A stretch of 64,000 bases of DNA, taken from the NCBI GenBank assembly GCA_946185745.1, contig CAMHKQ010000002.1, positions 46,093-110,092 of the forward strand. Reading direction: 5' to 3'. The notes below the pieces were generated by a model, which saw only the letters and a list, made by a program, of their open reading frames with translations, ran no database searches and was not told the DNA's origin. Source of the DNA: an uncultured Bacteroidales bacterium (GTDB taxonomy: Bacteria; Bacteroidota; Bacteroidia; Bacteroidales; UBA932). The translations under genes were made by a program, and so were the position numbers. Below, one piece after another: positions 27,533 through 35,379 of the stretch; positions within the stretch are counted from its first letter, which is position 1, and every line of letters begins with the position of its first letter.

Positions 27533-28222
27533 TTAGCGGAGCTGGAAAATAACGGGGAAGGTGTAGGTAACCTTGACGGCCCTGTCCCTCTGCCTTCCGG
27601 GCTCCCACTTGGGAGACATGGAAACCACGCGTACGGCCTCTTTGTCCAGAGTGGGGTCTACGCCGCGGAGAACCTTGACGTTGGATACCTTTCCGTCGGC
27701 ACCCACAGTGAACTGAAGCATAACACGACCCTGAATGCCGTTTTCCTTGGCGATTTCGGGATACTCCAGCTTACTGTTCACCCATGTGCGGAAATTGTTG
27801 GCGTCGCCTCCCTGGAAGGTAGGCTTCTGCTCTACCAACTGGAACGGGATAGCCTCTTCTTCCACGACTTCTTCCTGGACCTCCTCTACATAGTCCATGA
27901 TTTCCACGCCGAGGTTGGCGTCATCCTCGAGGTTGAGGATATTGTCGTCTACCTGGATCTCATCGTCGACGATGTCGATCTGGTCGGACAGGACGGGAAT
28001 CTGCGGAGTTTCCGGAGGGGGAGGAGGAGTCTCCTGGGTGATAGGAACCATTTCGTCCTCGATAATCTCCTGAGCAGTGTCTTCCATGAAGGACTCCGCC
28101 TTGTTCTTGGTGCTCCAGTTGAAGGCACCAAGAACCACTGCGAGGGCGATTACGAGGCCGATCTCTGTGAAGAGCAGTCTCTTGTTCTCAAGACTGGCCT
28201 TTGGTGATTTTTTGACTTCCAT
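27533..28222 (-). CDS. TonB-family energy transducer
   Basis: 229 residues. A single N-terminal membrane anchor (LLFTEIGLVIALAVVLGAF) is followed by a proline-rich and acidic linker (TPPPPPETPQIP, then many E/D) and a C-terminal TonB domain from about residue 145. That domain has YPEIAKENGIQGRVMLQFTV, the Bacteroidota signature of this domain. It couples the proton-motive force through ExbBD to outer-membrane TonB-dependent transporters. No exbB or exbD adjoins it. Its promoter and a leader hairpin are described separately. Confidence 0.93.
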   Translation of the reverse strand: MEVKKSPKASLENKRLLFTEIGLVIALAVVLGAFNWSTKNKAESFMEDTAQEIIEDEMVPITQETPPPPPETPQIPVLSDQIDIVDDEIQVDDNILNLEDDANLGVEIMDYVEEVQEEVVEEEAIPFQLVEQKPTFQGGDANNFRTWVNSKLEYPEIAKENGIQGRVMLQFTVGADGKVSNVKVLRGVDPTLDKEAVRVVSMSPKWEPGRQRDRAVKVTYTFPVIFQLR

Positions 28223-28274
28223 AATAAGTTAACAGCTGTTTTATTGGTTTCTTACAAATTCTGTTCCTTGGCGC

Positions 28275-28296
28275 AAAAGACACAAATATGTCTTTT
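28275..28296 (-). promoter_or_regulatory. Inverted repeat in the tonB leader
   Basis: AAAAGACA at 28275-28282 pairs with TGTCTTTT at 28289-28296 over a six-base loop. It lies between the tonB promoter and the ATG at 28222, so it is either a leader hairpin or an operator. Function is unknown. Confidence 0.35.
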
Positions 28297-28305
28297 ATGC
28301 AACTT

Positions 28306-28336
28306 CAAAGGTAGAAATATTTATTTGTATTTCCAA
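28306..28336 (-). promoter_or_regulatory. Promoter of tonB
   Basis: On the minus strand TTG (28336-28334), 20 bases, TACCTTTG (28313-28306). The ATG at 28222 is about 80 bases downstream, giving one of the longer leaders in this window. Confidence 0.72.
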
Positions 28337-28366
28337 TTTTTTCTGTCTCTGCCGTCATTTCCGGGG

Positions 28367-28397
28367 TTGCTTTAATTCCGGAATAGATGTAAATTTG
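28367..28397 (+). promoter_or_regulatory. Promoter of ybeY-mnmG
   Basis: TTG at 28367-28369, 20 bases, TAAATTTG at 28390-28397, then five bases to the ATG at 28403. Confidence 0.78.
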
Positions 28398-28402
28398 CCG
28401 CC

Positions 28403-28831
28403 ATGATAAAGTATTTCACCGAAGATATCAAGTTCGCCTACAAGGGAAAGGCCGCCAATAACCGCTGGCTCCGATTCGTTGCCGGTGCCGAAATGAAGAA
28501 GATAGGAGATGTCAACATTATCTTCTGTTCCGACAACTATCTCCTGGATATCAACATGAAATATCTTCAACATGATTACTTTACCGATATCATCACCTTC
28601 GACTACTGCGAGGGCGACTCCCTGTCCGGAGACCTTTTCATCAGCGTCGATTCCGTCCGTGAGAACGCCGGATTCTACAATGATTCTTTCGTTACGGAAC
28701 TCCGCAGGGTGATGGTCCACGGCCTGCTCCATCTCATCGGCTATGACGATCACACTCCCGAAGAACAGAAGACGATGCGGGCGAAAGAAGATTATTATCT
28801 TTCCTGCCGGCATTCGGTTACCGGAGAATAA
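28403..28831 (+). CDS. ybeY: rRNA maturation endoribonuclease YbeY
   Basis: 142 residues. The zinc site HGLLHLIGYDDH (H-x3-H-x5-H) lies near residues 113-124, and DIITFDY before it is the second family motif. YbeY acts in 16S rRNA 3' maturation and ribosome quality control. The mnmG start is nine bases downstream, so both form an operon. Confidence 0.95.
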   Translation: MIKYFTEDIKFAYKGKAANNRWLRFVAGAEMKKIGDVNIIFCSDNYLLDINMKYLQHDYFTDIITFDYCEGDSLSGDLFISVDSVRENAGFYNDSFVTELRRVMVHGLLHLIGYDDHTPEEQKTMRAKEDYYLSCRHSVTGE

Positions 28832-28840
28832 TAGGAACTT

Positions 28841-30706
28841 ATGCTTGGATCTTACGACATAATAGTCGTCGGAGGCGGACATGCCGGATGCGAGGCCGCT
28901 GCGGCTGCCGCAACCATGGGTTCTTCGGTCCTGATTATCTCCATGAATCTTCAGGGGTTCGCCCAGATGAGTTGCAACCCTGCAGTTGGAGGAATAGCTA
29001 AAGGCCAGATAGTCAGGGAGATAGATGCTCTCGGAGGGATGATGGGTCTTGTCACGGATGCAACCACCCTGCAGTTCCGTATGCTCAACCGCTCCAAGGG
29101 TCCGGCCATGTGGAGCCCCCGTGCTCAGTGCGATAAAATCAGATATTCCCAGACATGGCGCCGAATTCTCGAAACTCATTGTAAGATAGATATTTACGCG
29201 GATATTGTGACGGAATTTCTGTTTGAGAATTCAAAAATCACCGGCGTCCGTACCAATACCGGGGCAATTTTTAATTCTCAAGCGGTCATTTTGACGGCCG
29301 GAACCTTTCTCGGGGGCAAACTTTTCATAGGCCGCCACTCGTTCGACGGAGGGAGGATTGGCGAAGCTCCGTCTTTGGGTTTGACTGCACAGCTCGCGGA
29401 GCGCGGTATCCGGACCGGAAGGATGAAAACCGGAACACCTCCGAGGATAGACATTTCTTCCGTTGACGTTTCTTCTTTGACGGTTCAGAAAGGAGACGTT
29501 AATCCTGAACGTTTCAGTTTTCTTCCCAGGCCTTCTGCGGTTCAGGACGGAACGCCCCAGATGGATTGTTATATTCTTCACACTAATGAAGAGGTTCATG
29601 AAGTCCTGCGGAAGGGATTTGAAGATTCCCCCATGTTCACCGGAATGATCCAGGGAATCGGCCCGCGCTACTGTCCGAGCATCGAGGACAAACTCCGCGT
29701 CTTCCCCGACAATCCGGCGCATCAGCTTTTCCTTGAACCGGAAGGAAAGGACACTACTGAATACTATCTTCAGGGCTTCTCTTCATCTCTTCCGCTGGAC
29801 ATTCAGACAGAGGCTCTGCATAAGATCAAAGGTCTTGAAAATGTCAGGATTTTCAAACCGGCGTATGCTGTCGAATACGATTTCTTTGATCCTTCGCAGC
29901 TACGTAACTCGTTGGAATCCAAGCTGATTGATAATTTGTACCTGGCCGGTCAGGTGAATGGAACGACCGGTTATGAAGAGGCTGCTGCACAGGGGCTCAT
30001 AGCAGGTATAAACGCTCATCTTAAACTTCGCGAAGCCGAGCCTTTTGTGCTTAAACGCTCCGATTCGTACATTGGAGTTCTGATCGACGACCTGCTTACA
30101 AAAGGCGTTGATGAGCCTTATCGAATGTTCACTTCTCGTGCAGAATATCGGATTCTTCTTCGACAGGATAATGCTGATTTCCGGCTTACTGAAAAGGGAT
30201 ATAAACTCGGTTTAGCAAGCGAAGAGAGGATGTCTCTTACTGAGAAGAAATATGCTGATTCTGAGCGACTTCTTCGTTATTGTGAACAAAAGAAACTCTC
30301 TCCCGGACAAGTTGATTCCCTGTTTACCTCTCTTGGTTCAACACCCCTTTCTGAAAGCAAAAGTGTTTCGGAACTTGTGCTTCGTCCCGAGATTCATCTG
30401 CAGGATTTGTTGAATATTGTTCCACGTGGAACAAATAGGGAGGATGCGAAAGTTGTGGAATCGGTAGAGATATCCTTGAAGTATAAGGGCTATATCGAGC
30501 GCGAACAGAAACTTGCGGACAAAATCAAAAGGCTTGAAGACCTGAAAATTCCGGAAGGCTTCGACTTTGACAAAGTGAGCGGCCTTACTATTGAGTGTCG
30601 GCAAAAACTCGCTAAATATCAGCCTGTTACGCTTGCGCAAGCCTCGAGGATTTCCGGTGTTTCCCCAGCCGATATTTCAGTGCTTCTCGTCTATTTCGGA
30701 CGCTGA
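28841..30706 (+). CDS. mnmG: tRNA U34 carboxymethylaminomethyl synthesis enzyme MnmG (GidA)
   Basis: 621 residues. The FAD-binding GGGHAGCEAAAAAA begins at about residue 11, followed by MSCNPAVGGIAKGQ and the GidA signatures TGTPPRI and QVNGTTGYEEAAAQG. With MnmE the enzyme modifies the wobble uridine of several tRNAs. The second half of the gene is visibly richer in A+T in its codons (TCT, CTT, GAA, AAA) than most genes here. Codons for Ile-Val-Pro-Arg-Gly-Thr overlap a perfect parS-like palindrome at 30418-30433. mnmG/gidA is often near oriC in bacteria. Confidence 0.97.
   Translation: MLGSYDIIVVGGGHAGCEAAAAAATMGSSVLIISMNLQGFAQMSCNPAVGGIAKGQIVREIDALGGMMGLVTDATTLQFRMLNRSKGPAMWSPRAQCDKIRYSQTWRRILETHCKIDIYADIVTEFLFENSKITGVRTNTGAIFNSQAVILTAGTFLGGKLFIGRHSFDGGRIGEAPSLGLTAQLAERGIRTGRMKTGTPPRIDISSVDVSSLTVQKGDVNPERFSFLPRPSAVQDGTPQMDCYILHTNEEVHEVLRKGFEDSPMFTGMIQGIGPRYCPSIEDKLRVFPDNPAHQLFLEPEGKDTTEYYLQGFSSSLPLDIQTEALHKIKGLENVRIFKPAYAVEYDFFDPSQLRNSLESKLIDNLYLAGQVNGTTGYEEAAAQGLIAGINAHLKLREAEPFVLKRSDSYIGVLIDDLLTKGVDEPYRMFTSRAEYRILLRQDNADFRLTEKGYKLGLASEERMSLTEKKYADSERLLRYCEQKKLSPGQVDSLFTSLGSTPLSESKSVSELVLRPEIHLQDLLNIVPRGTNREDAKVVESVEISLKYKGYIEREQKLADKIKRLEDLKIPEGFDFDKVSGLTIECRQKLAKYQPVTLAQASRISGVSPADISVLLVYFGR
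30418..30433. other. parS-like ParB binding site
   Basis: TGTTCCACGTGGAACA, a perfect 16-bp palindrome that fits the bacterial parS consensus TGTTNCACGTGNAACA at every fixed position. It lies within mnmG, and parS sites are commonly intragenic and close to oriC. I found no second copy in the window; other CACGTG sites here lack the TGTT/AACA arms. Confidence 0.8.
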
Positions 30707-30721
30707 TATAGAAGAACAGAA

Positions 30722-31315
30722 TCAGAGCAGCTGAAGAGCTGCCTTGATGATTTGTTCGACTTTTGCGTCGGGATGTTCGGCGGTGAATTTCCGTATGGCT
30801 TTCGTTATAGCCGACTTGGCGAATCCGAGCATGACGAGGGCTTGAGTTGCCTCTTCAACCGCCTGATTGTCAACCACTTTAAAGATTTCTCCCGAGGGGA
30901 CGTCGTCACCTTTGGCAATCTTGTCCTTTAGTTCGAGAATGAGCCGCTGCGCCGTCTTCGGACCTATGCCCTTTATGGCATTTATCCTCCCGGTGTCTTC
31001 GGAAAGGACGGCCTTCCTGAATTCGTCCCCGCTCATTGAGGAAAGAACCAGGCGGGCAGAAGCAGCACCCATTCCGGATACTCCCGTAATTAATTGAAAC
31101 AGAGCCCTTTCGTCTTTTCCGGCAAAACCATAATCCACCTGCGAACCGTCGCGCGGATTAACCTGGCTGTGAACATATACGGTTGCTTCGTCCTTATGCT
31201 CCAGGGCGCTGTAGGTCTGCAGGGAGATTTCCATGGCATATCCGATGCCTCCGGTCTCAACCACCACCCTGGTGGGAGTGAGTTCCGTTACCTTTCCGCG
31301 TACATAGTCTGTCAT
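30722..31315 (-). CDS. ruvA: Holliday junction branch migration subunit RuvA
   Basis: 197 residues. The N-terminal OB fold starts MTDYVRGKVTELTPTRVVVE. The middle helix-hairpin-helix region has LITGVSGMGAASARLVLS and IKGIGPKTAQRLILELKDK. The C-terminal domain that contacts RuvB is EEATQALVMLGFAKSAITKAI. RuvA tetramers bind the junction and load RuvB. It converges on mnmG with a 15-base gap and diverges from sufS. Confidence 0.97.
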   Translation of the reverse strand: MTDYVRGKVTELTPTRVVVETGGIGYAMEISLQTYSALEHKDEATVYVHSQVNPRDGSQVDYGFAGKDERALFQLITGVSGMGAASARLVLSSMSGDEFRKAVLSEDTGRINAIKGIGPKTAQRLILELKDKIAKGDDVPSGEIFKVVDNQAVEEATQALVMLGFAKSAITKAIRKFTAEHPDAKVEQIIKAALQLL

Positions 31316-31343
31316 GATACTGCAAAAATAGCGAAATAAATGC

Positions 31344-31351
31344 TAAATTTG
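31344..31351 (+). promoter_or_regulatory. -7 element TAAATTTG of the suf operon
   Basis: Exact match, ending seven bases before the first of two adjacent ATG codons at 31359 and 31362. No clear -33 TTG. Confidence 0.6.
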
Positions 31352-31358
31352 CACTCCT

Positions 31359-32585
31359 ATGATGACGGTCGCAGAAATACGTTCGCAGTTTCCCCAGCTG
31401 AACGAAAAAGTGTACGGCAAACCGCTTGTGTATCTGGACAATGCGGCTACCAGCCTGCGCCCCCTGAGCGTCATCCGCAAGTGGGATGAAATGTCTTCCG
31501 CGCTCAGTGCGAACCTCCATCGCGCCGTACATGCCATAGCCAACCGGGCCACCGAGGAATTCGAGAGTTCCAGGCAGGCCGCGGCGGACTTCATCGGCGC
31601 CGGCAGCGCGGAGGAAATAGTGTTTACGAGCGGCGCCACCCAGGGCCTTAACCTCGTGGCTTTCTGCCTCGGGGAGATGAAAGGCTTCCTGAAAGAGGGG
31701 GACGAAATCATCATAGGCGAGGCTGAACACCATTCGAATATTCTTCCATGGCAGTTTCTCGCGCAGCGCAAAGGCTTGACAATCAAGGTTTTGCCTGTAA
31801 ACGACAGGGGCGAGCTCCGCATCAAAGAACTCCCCAGTCTGCTCGGACCCAGAACCAGGGTTTGCTGCATCGCCCAGGTGTCGAACGTGCTTGGCATAGA
31901 GAACCCCGTGAGCGAAATTGCCGCCCATTGCCACGAAAAAGGCTGTCTGCTGGTCGTGGACGGCGCGCAGGGTGTGGTTCATTGCAAAACTTCCGTCGGT
32001 GCGCTGGGGGCCGATTTTTACGCATTTTCAGGCCACAAGCTTTACGCCGCGCCCGGAACCGGCGTGCTGTGGGGCCGCAGGGATCTGCTAGAACAGCTTC
32101 CGCCGTACATGGGCGGAGGTGAAATGATAAACACCGTGAAGTGGTCGGGCAGCACCTTCGCGCCGGTGCCGCACAAGTTCGAGGCGGGCACGCAGAACAT
32201 GGCCGGGATTCCCACCCTCAAGCCCGCGTTCGCATTTGCCCAAAACAGCGCGCATCTACCTGAAACAGAAAGGATTATGGCTTTCATGCCGGAGGCGCTG
32301 TCGCGAATCGGCGGGCTCCGGCTCTACGGAACGCCAACGGACGTTTCCGCCAGAATTCCGCTGTTCTCCTTCACAATCGAGGGCGCGCACCATGAGGATC
32401 TGGCCCTGATTTTGGATAAGATGGGAATAGCCGTGCGCTCCGGGCAGATGTGCGCCGAGCCCCTGATGGACCGGTTCGGCGTGACCGGCATGCTGAGGGC
32501 GTCCTTCGCTCCCTACAACACCCTGGAGGAGGCGGAATATTTTGTGGAAAGCCTGAAAAGGGCCGTCAAAATGTTGAAAGATTGA
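31359..32585 (+). CDS. sufS: Cysteine desulfurase SufS
   Basis: 408 residues, type II desulfurase. Motifs: LDNAATSLRP near the N-terminus, TSGATQGLNLVA, EAEHHSNILPW, VVDGAQGVVH, the PLP lysine in FSGHKLYAAPGTG, and the catalytic Cys in VRSGQMCAEPLM. It liberates sulfur from cysteine for Fe-S assembly and passes it to SufE, encoded five bases downstream. sufB, sufC and sufD are not adjacent. Confidence 0.96.
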   Translation: MMTVAEIRSQFPQLNEKVYGKPLVYLDNAATSLRPLSVIRKWDEMSSALSANLHRAVHAIANRATEEFESSRQAAADFIGAGSAEEIVFTSGATQGLNLVAFCLGEMKGFLKEGDEIIIGEAEHHSNILPWQFLAQRKGLTIKVLPVNDRGELRIKELPSLLGPRTRVCCIAQVSNVLGIENPVSEIAAHCHEKGCLLVVDGAQGVVHCKTSVGALGADFYAFSGHKLYAAPGTGVLWGRRDLLEQLPPYMGGGEMINTVKWSGSTFAPVPHKFEAGTQNMAGIPTLKPAFAFAQNSAHLPETERIMAFMPEALSRIGGLRLYGTPTDVSARIPLFSFTIEGAHHEDLALILDKMGIAVRSGQMCAEPLMDRFGVTGMLRASFAPYNTLEEAEYFVESLKRAVKMLKD

Positions 32586-32590
32586 CAGTT

Positions 32591-33001
32591 ATGGATTTAA
32601 ACGATGCAAAGGCTTCCGTGGTGCAGGATTTCGCCATGTTCGACGAGTGGCTCGACAAATACGAGTATCTCATCGATCTTGGCAAAAAGTTGGACCCGCT
32701 CCCGGAAGAGCTCAAGACCGAAGACCGCCTCATCAAGGGCTGCCAGTCCCGCGTGTGGCTGGACACTTCTTTCGAAGACGGCATCCTGGTGTTCAGGGCC
32801 GACTCCGACGCCATCATCACGAAGGGCATAATCTCCCTGCTGATAAACGTTTATTCCGGCCGCACGCCGGCGGAAATCGCCGCGGACGACTTCTCCTTCG
32901 TGGAGCAGATAGGGCTCAAGGAGAATCTCTCCCCCACAAGGGCCAACGGCCTTGCTTCCATGATTGCCACCATCCGTGCGGAGGCGGAAAGATATGCCTG
33001 A
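32591..33001 (+). CDS. sufE: Fe-S assembly sulfur acceptor SufE
   Basis: 136 residues from the ATG at 32591. YLIDLGKKLDPLPEELKTEDRLIKGCQSRVWL carries the conserved acceptor Cys in KGCQS, the family hallmark. It relays persulfide from SufS to the scaffold. The gene starts five bases after sufS, and its stop overlaps the next gene by eight bases. Confidence 0.95.
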   Translation: MDLNDAKASVVQDFAMFDEWLDKYEYLIDLGKKLDPLPEELKTEDRLIKGCQSRVWLDTSFEDGILVFRADSDAIITKGIISLLINVYSGRTPAEIAADDFSFVEQIGLKENLSPTRANGLASMIATIRAEAERYA

Positions 33002-33350
33002 AAATCAAGTGATTACTCCCGAAGATGTAAAAGAGCTGGCGCCTCTTTACGAGGCTGTGGTGCTGGCCATCAAGCAGGTGTACGACCCCGAGATTCCCGT
33101 GAATGTCTACGACCTCGGCCTCATCTATGAGCTCAACATAAACAAAGACCACGAGGTCTATATCAAAATGACCTTCACCGCCCCCAACTGCCCCATGGCC
33201 GACGAGGTGCTCGCGGAGGTCCGAAGGAGCGTGGAAATGACGCCCGGAATCAAATCCTGCAGCATCGACCTCGTTTTCGAGCCCGCGTGGGACCAGAGCA
33301 TGCTCAGCGACGAGGCCCGGGTTGCCCTGGGCTTCGACCCCGAAATGTAA
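32994..33350 (+). CDS. SufT/MIP18-family (DUF59) Fe-S assembly protein
   Basis: 118 residues from the ATG at 32994, overlapping the sufE end by eight bases. DPEIPVNVYDLGLIYEL and MTFTAPNCPMADEVLAEV are the DUF59 signatures, with the conserved reactive Cys in NCPMA. Family members help mature Fe-S proteins, and the operon with sufS and sufE agrees. The stop TAA overlaps the ATG of folK (TAATG). Confidence 0.9.
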   Translation: MPENQVITPEDVKELAPLYEAVVLAIKQVYDPEIPVNVYDLGLIYELNINKDHEVYIKMTFTAPNCPMADEVLAEVRRSVEMTPGIKSCSIDLVFEPAWDQSMLSDEARVALGFDPEM

Positions 33351-33799
33351 TGCCGTCCGTTTATCTTCTGCTCGGAACAAACCTCGGAGACCGCAGGGCC
33401 AACCTTGCGGCGGCGATGCGCGCTCTGGAATGGCAGTTCGGAAAACCCGAAGCTGTTTCACAAATCGCTGAAACAGAGGCTGTTGGCTTTGACGGCCCGG
33501 CCTTTCTGAACTGTGTCGCCCGCTATCGCACGAGGCGCCGCCCCCACACAATCCTGAAGGTCTGCAAGGCCATAGAGCACGACATGGGCCGCCGCGAGAA
33601 TATGGAGTTCCGGCCCGATGGCACCCGCATCTATCACGACAGGGTGATAGACATCGACATCCTCCTGTACTGCCCCGTCAGGTCCGCATCGGCTGCCCCC
33701 GGCGGCTCGATTGTTCTGGACACCCCTAAACTGACTATTCCCCATCCTCAGGTGGAATCGCGCGCATTCGTGCGCCCGCTGCTCGAGGAGGTTTTATGA
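33350..33799 (+). CDS. folK: 2-amino-4-hydroxy-6-hydroxymethyldihydropteridine diphosphokinase FolK
   Basis: 149 residues. LLLGTNLGDRRANL near the start, ETEAVGFDGPAFLNCVA, DMGRRE..FRPDGTRIYHDRVIDIDILLY (metal-binding D-x-D) and IPHPQVESRAFVRPLLEE at the end are the HPPK motifs. It transfers pyrophosphate from ATP to the pterin in folate synthesis. Last gene of the suf operon by TAATG coupling, which is not a functional link that I can explain. Confidence 0.94.
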   Translation: MPSVYLLLGTNLGDRRANLAAAMRALEWQFGKPEAVSQIAETEAVGFDGPAFLNCVARYRTRRRPHTILKVCKAIEHDMGRRENMEFRPDGTRIYHDRVIDIDILLYCPVRSASAAPGGSIVLDTPKLTIPHPQVESRAFVRPLLEEVL

Positions 33800-33814
33800 T
33801 TAAAAGGAATTATC

Positions 33815-33822
33815 TATCTTTG
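33815..33822 (+). promoter_or_regulatory. -7 element TATCTTTG of glyS
   Basis: Exact match ending seven bases before the ATG at 33830. No TTG at standard spacing. Confidence 0.6.
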
Positions 33823-33829
33823 CAGTCTT

Positions 33830-35371
33830 ATGACACAAGACGAACTTTTCAAGGTACTGGTTGCACATTGCAAGGAGTACGGTTTTATCTTCCCGAGCAG
33901 CGAAATCTATGACGGCCTTGCCGCCGTATACGATTACGGCCAGATGGGAGTCGAGCTGAAAAACAACATCAAGAAATACTGGTGGGACGCCATGACCCGG
34001 CTCCACGAGAACATCGTGGGTATCGACGCGGCCATCTTCATGCATCCCAAGACCTGGGTTGCAAGCGGCCACGTGGCGGCATTCAACGACCCCCTCATAG
34101 ACAACAAGGACAGCAAAAAGCGCTATCGCGCCGACAATCTCATCGAGGATTACCTCGGCAAGATAGAAGAGAAGATGGACAAGGAGGTTGAGAAGGGCCG
34201 CAAGCGTTTCGGCGACTCCTTCAACGAGGAGCAGTTCCGCGCCACCAACCCAAACGTCCTCCGCGAAAAGGCCAAATACGATGAAATCCACAACCGTTAC
34301 ATGGCCGCCGAGGCCGCGAACGATTTCGCCGAATACAAGCAGATCATCCTCGACTGCGGCATCGTGGATCCCATCTCCGGCACCCGCAACTGGACGGACG
34401 TAAGGCAGTTCAACCTCATGTTCAGCACCCAGTTCGGCGCCGCCGGCGACGACACCAGCACCATCTACCTCAGGCCCGAAACCGCGCAGGGCATCTTCGT
34501 GGACTACATCAACGTCCAGAAGACCGGCCGCATGAAGATTCCCTTCGGCATGGCGCAGATCGGCAAGGCCTTCCGTAACGAGGTGGTAGCCAGGCAGTTC
34601 ATCTTCCGCATGCGCGAATTCGAGCAGATGGAAATGGAGTTCTTCTGCAAGCCCGGCACCGAAATGGAATGGTTCAAGTACTGGAAGGAGCAGCGGCTCA
34701 AATGGCACGAAAACCTGGGCATGGGCGCGGAGAACTACCGCTTCCACGACCACGAGAAGCTCGCCCACTACGCCAACGCAGCCTGCGACATCGAGTTCAA
34801 GTTCCCGTTCGGCTTCAAGGAGCTCGAGGGTATCCACTCCCGCACCGACTTCGACCTGGGCAACCATCAGAAGCTCAGCGGCCGCAACCTGCAGTATTTC
34901 GACCCTGAAACCGGCGAAAAATACACTCCCTACTGCGTCGAGACATCCATCGGCGTGGACCGCATGTTCCTCACCGTCCTCTCTCACGCCTACACCGTCG
35001 AACAGCTCGAAGGCGGGGACAGCCGCGTGGTCCTGCGCATCCCCGCGCCCCTCGCACCGGTCAAGGTGGCGGTCCTGCCGCTTCTCAAGACCGACGAGCG
35101 TCTCACCGGCAAGGCCAGGGAGGTCCTGAACCTGCTCAAGTACGACTTCGCCTGCCAGTATGAAGAGAAGGACACCATCGGCCGCCGCTACCGCAGGCAG
35201 GATGCCATCGGCACCCCCTTCTGCGTCACTGTCGACCACGATTCCCTCGAAGACGGCTGCGTGACCGTGCGCGACCGCGACACCATGGCCCAGGAGCGCG
35301 TGCCCGTCGCCGAACTCCGCGCCCGCATCGATGCGAAGGTGAACCTCAACAACCTTCTGAGGAACCTTTAG
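33830..35371 (+). CDS. glyS: Glycine--tRNA ligase, single-chain (class IIa) type
   Basis: 513 residues. Class II motifs: YDYGQMGVELKNNIKKYWW at the N-terminus, YLRPETAQGIFVDYINV (motif 2 region), GMAQIGKAFRNE and IGVDRMFLTVLSHAY (motif 3), then a C-terminal anticodon-binding domain (PAPLAPVKVAVLPLLK). The enzyme charges tRNA-Gly. It shares an operon with the ThiL-like gene eight bases downstream. Confidence 0.97.
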   Translation: MTQDELFKVLVAHCKEYGFIFPSSEIYDGLAAVYDYGQMGVELKNNIKKYWWDAMTRLHENIVGIDAAIFMHPKTWVASGHVAAFNDPLIDNKDSKKRYRADNLIEDYLGKIEEKMDKEVEKGRKRFGDSFNEEQFRATNPNVLREKAKYDEIHNRYMAAEAANDFAEYKQIILDCGIVDPISGTRNWTDVRQFNLMFSTQFGAAGDDTSTIYLRPETAQGIFVDYINVQKTGRMKIPFGMAQIGKAFRNEVVARQFIFRMREFEQMEMEFFCKPGTEMEWFKYWKEQRLKWHENLGMGAENYRFHDHEKLAHYANAACDIEFKFPFGFKELEGIHSRTDFDLGNHQKLSGRNLQYFDPETGEKYTPYCVETSIGVDRMFLTVLSHAYTVEQLEGGDSRVVLRIPAPLAPVKVAVLPLLKTDERLTGKAREVLNLLKYDFACQYEEKDTIGRRYRRQDAIGTPFCVTVDHDSLEDGCVTVRDRDTMAQERVPVAELRARIDAKVNLNNLLRNL

Positions 35372-35379
35372 TCAGGCAG

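Noticed and set aside
33456..33480. Inverted repeat TGTTTCA/TGAAACA in folK resembling split parS arms
   Set aside because: The half-sites are eight bases apart and the CACGTG core is missing, so it does not fit a ParB site.
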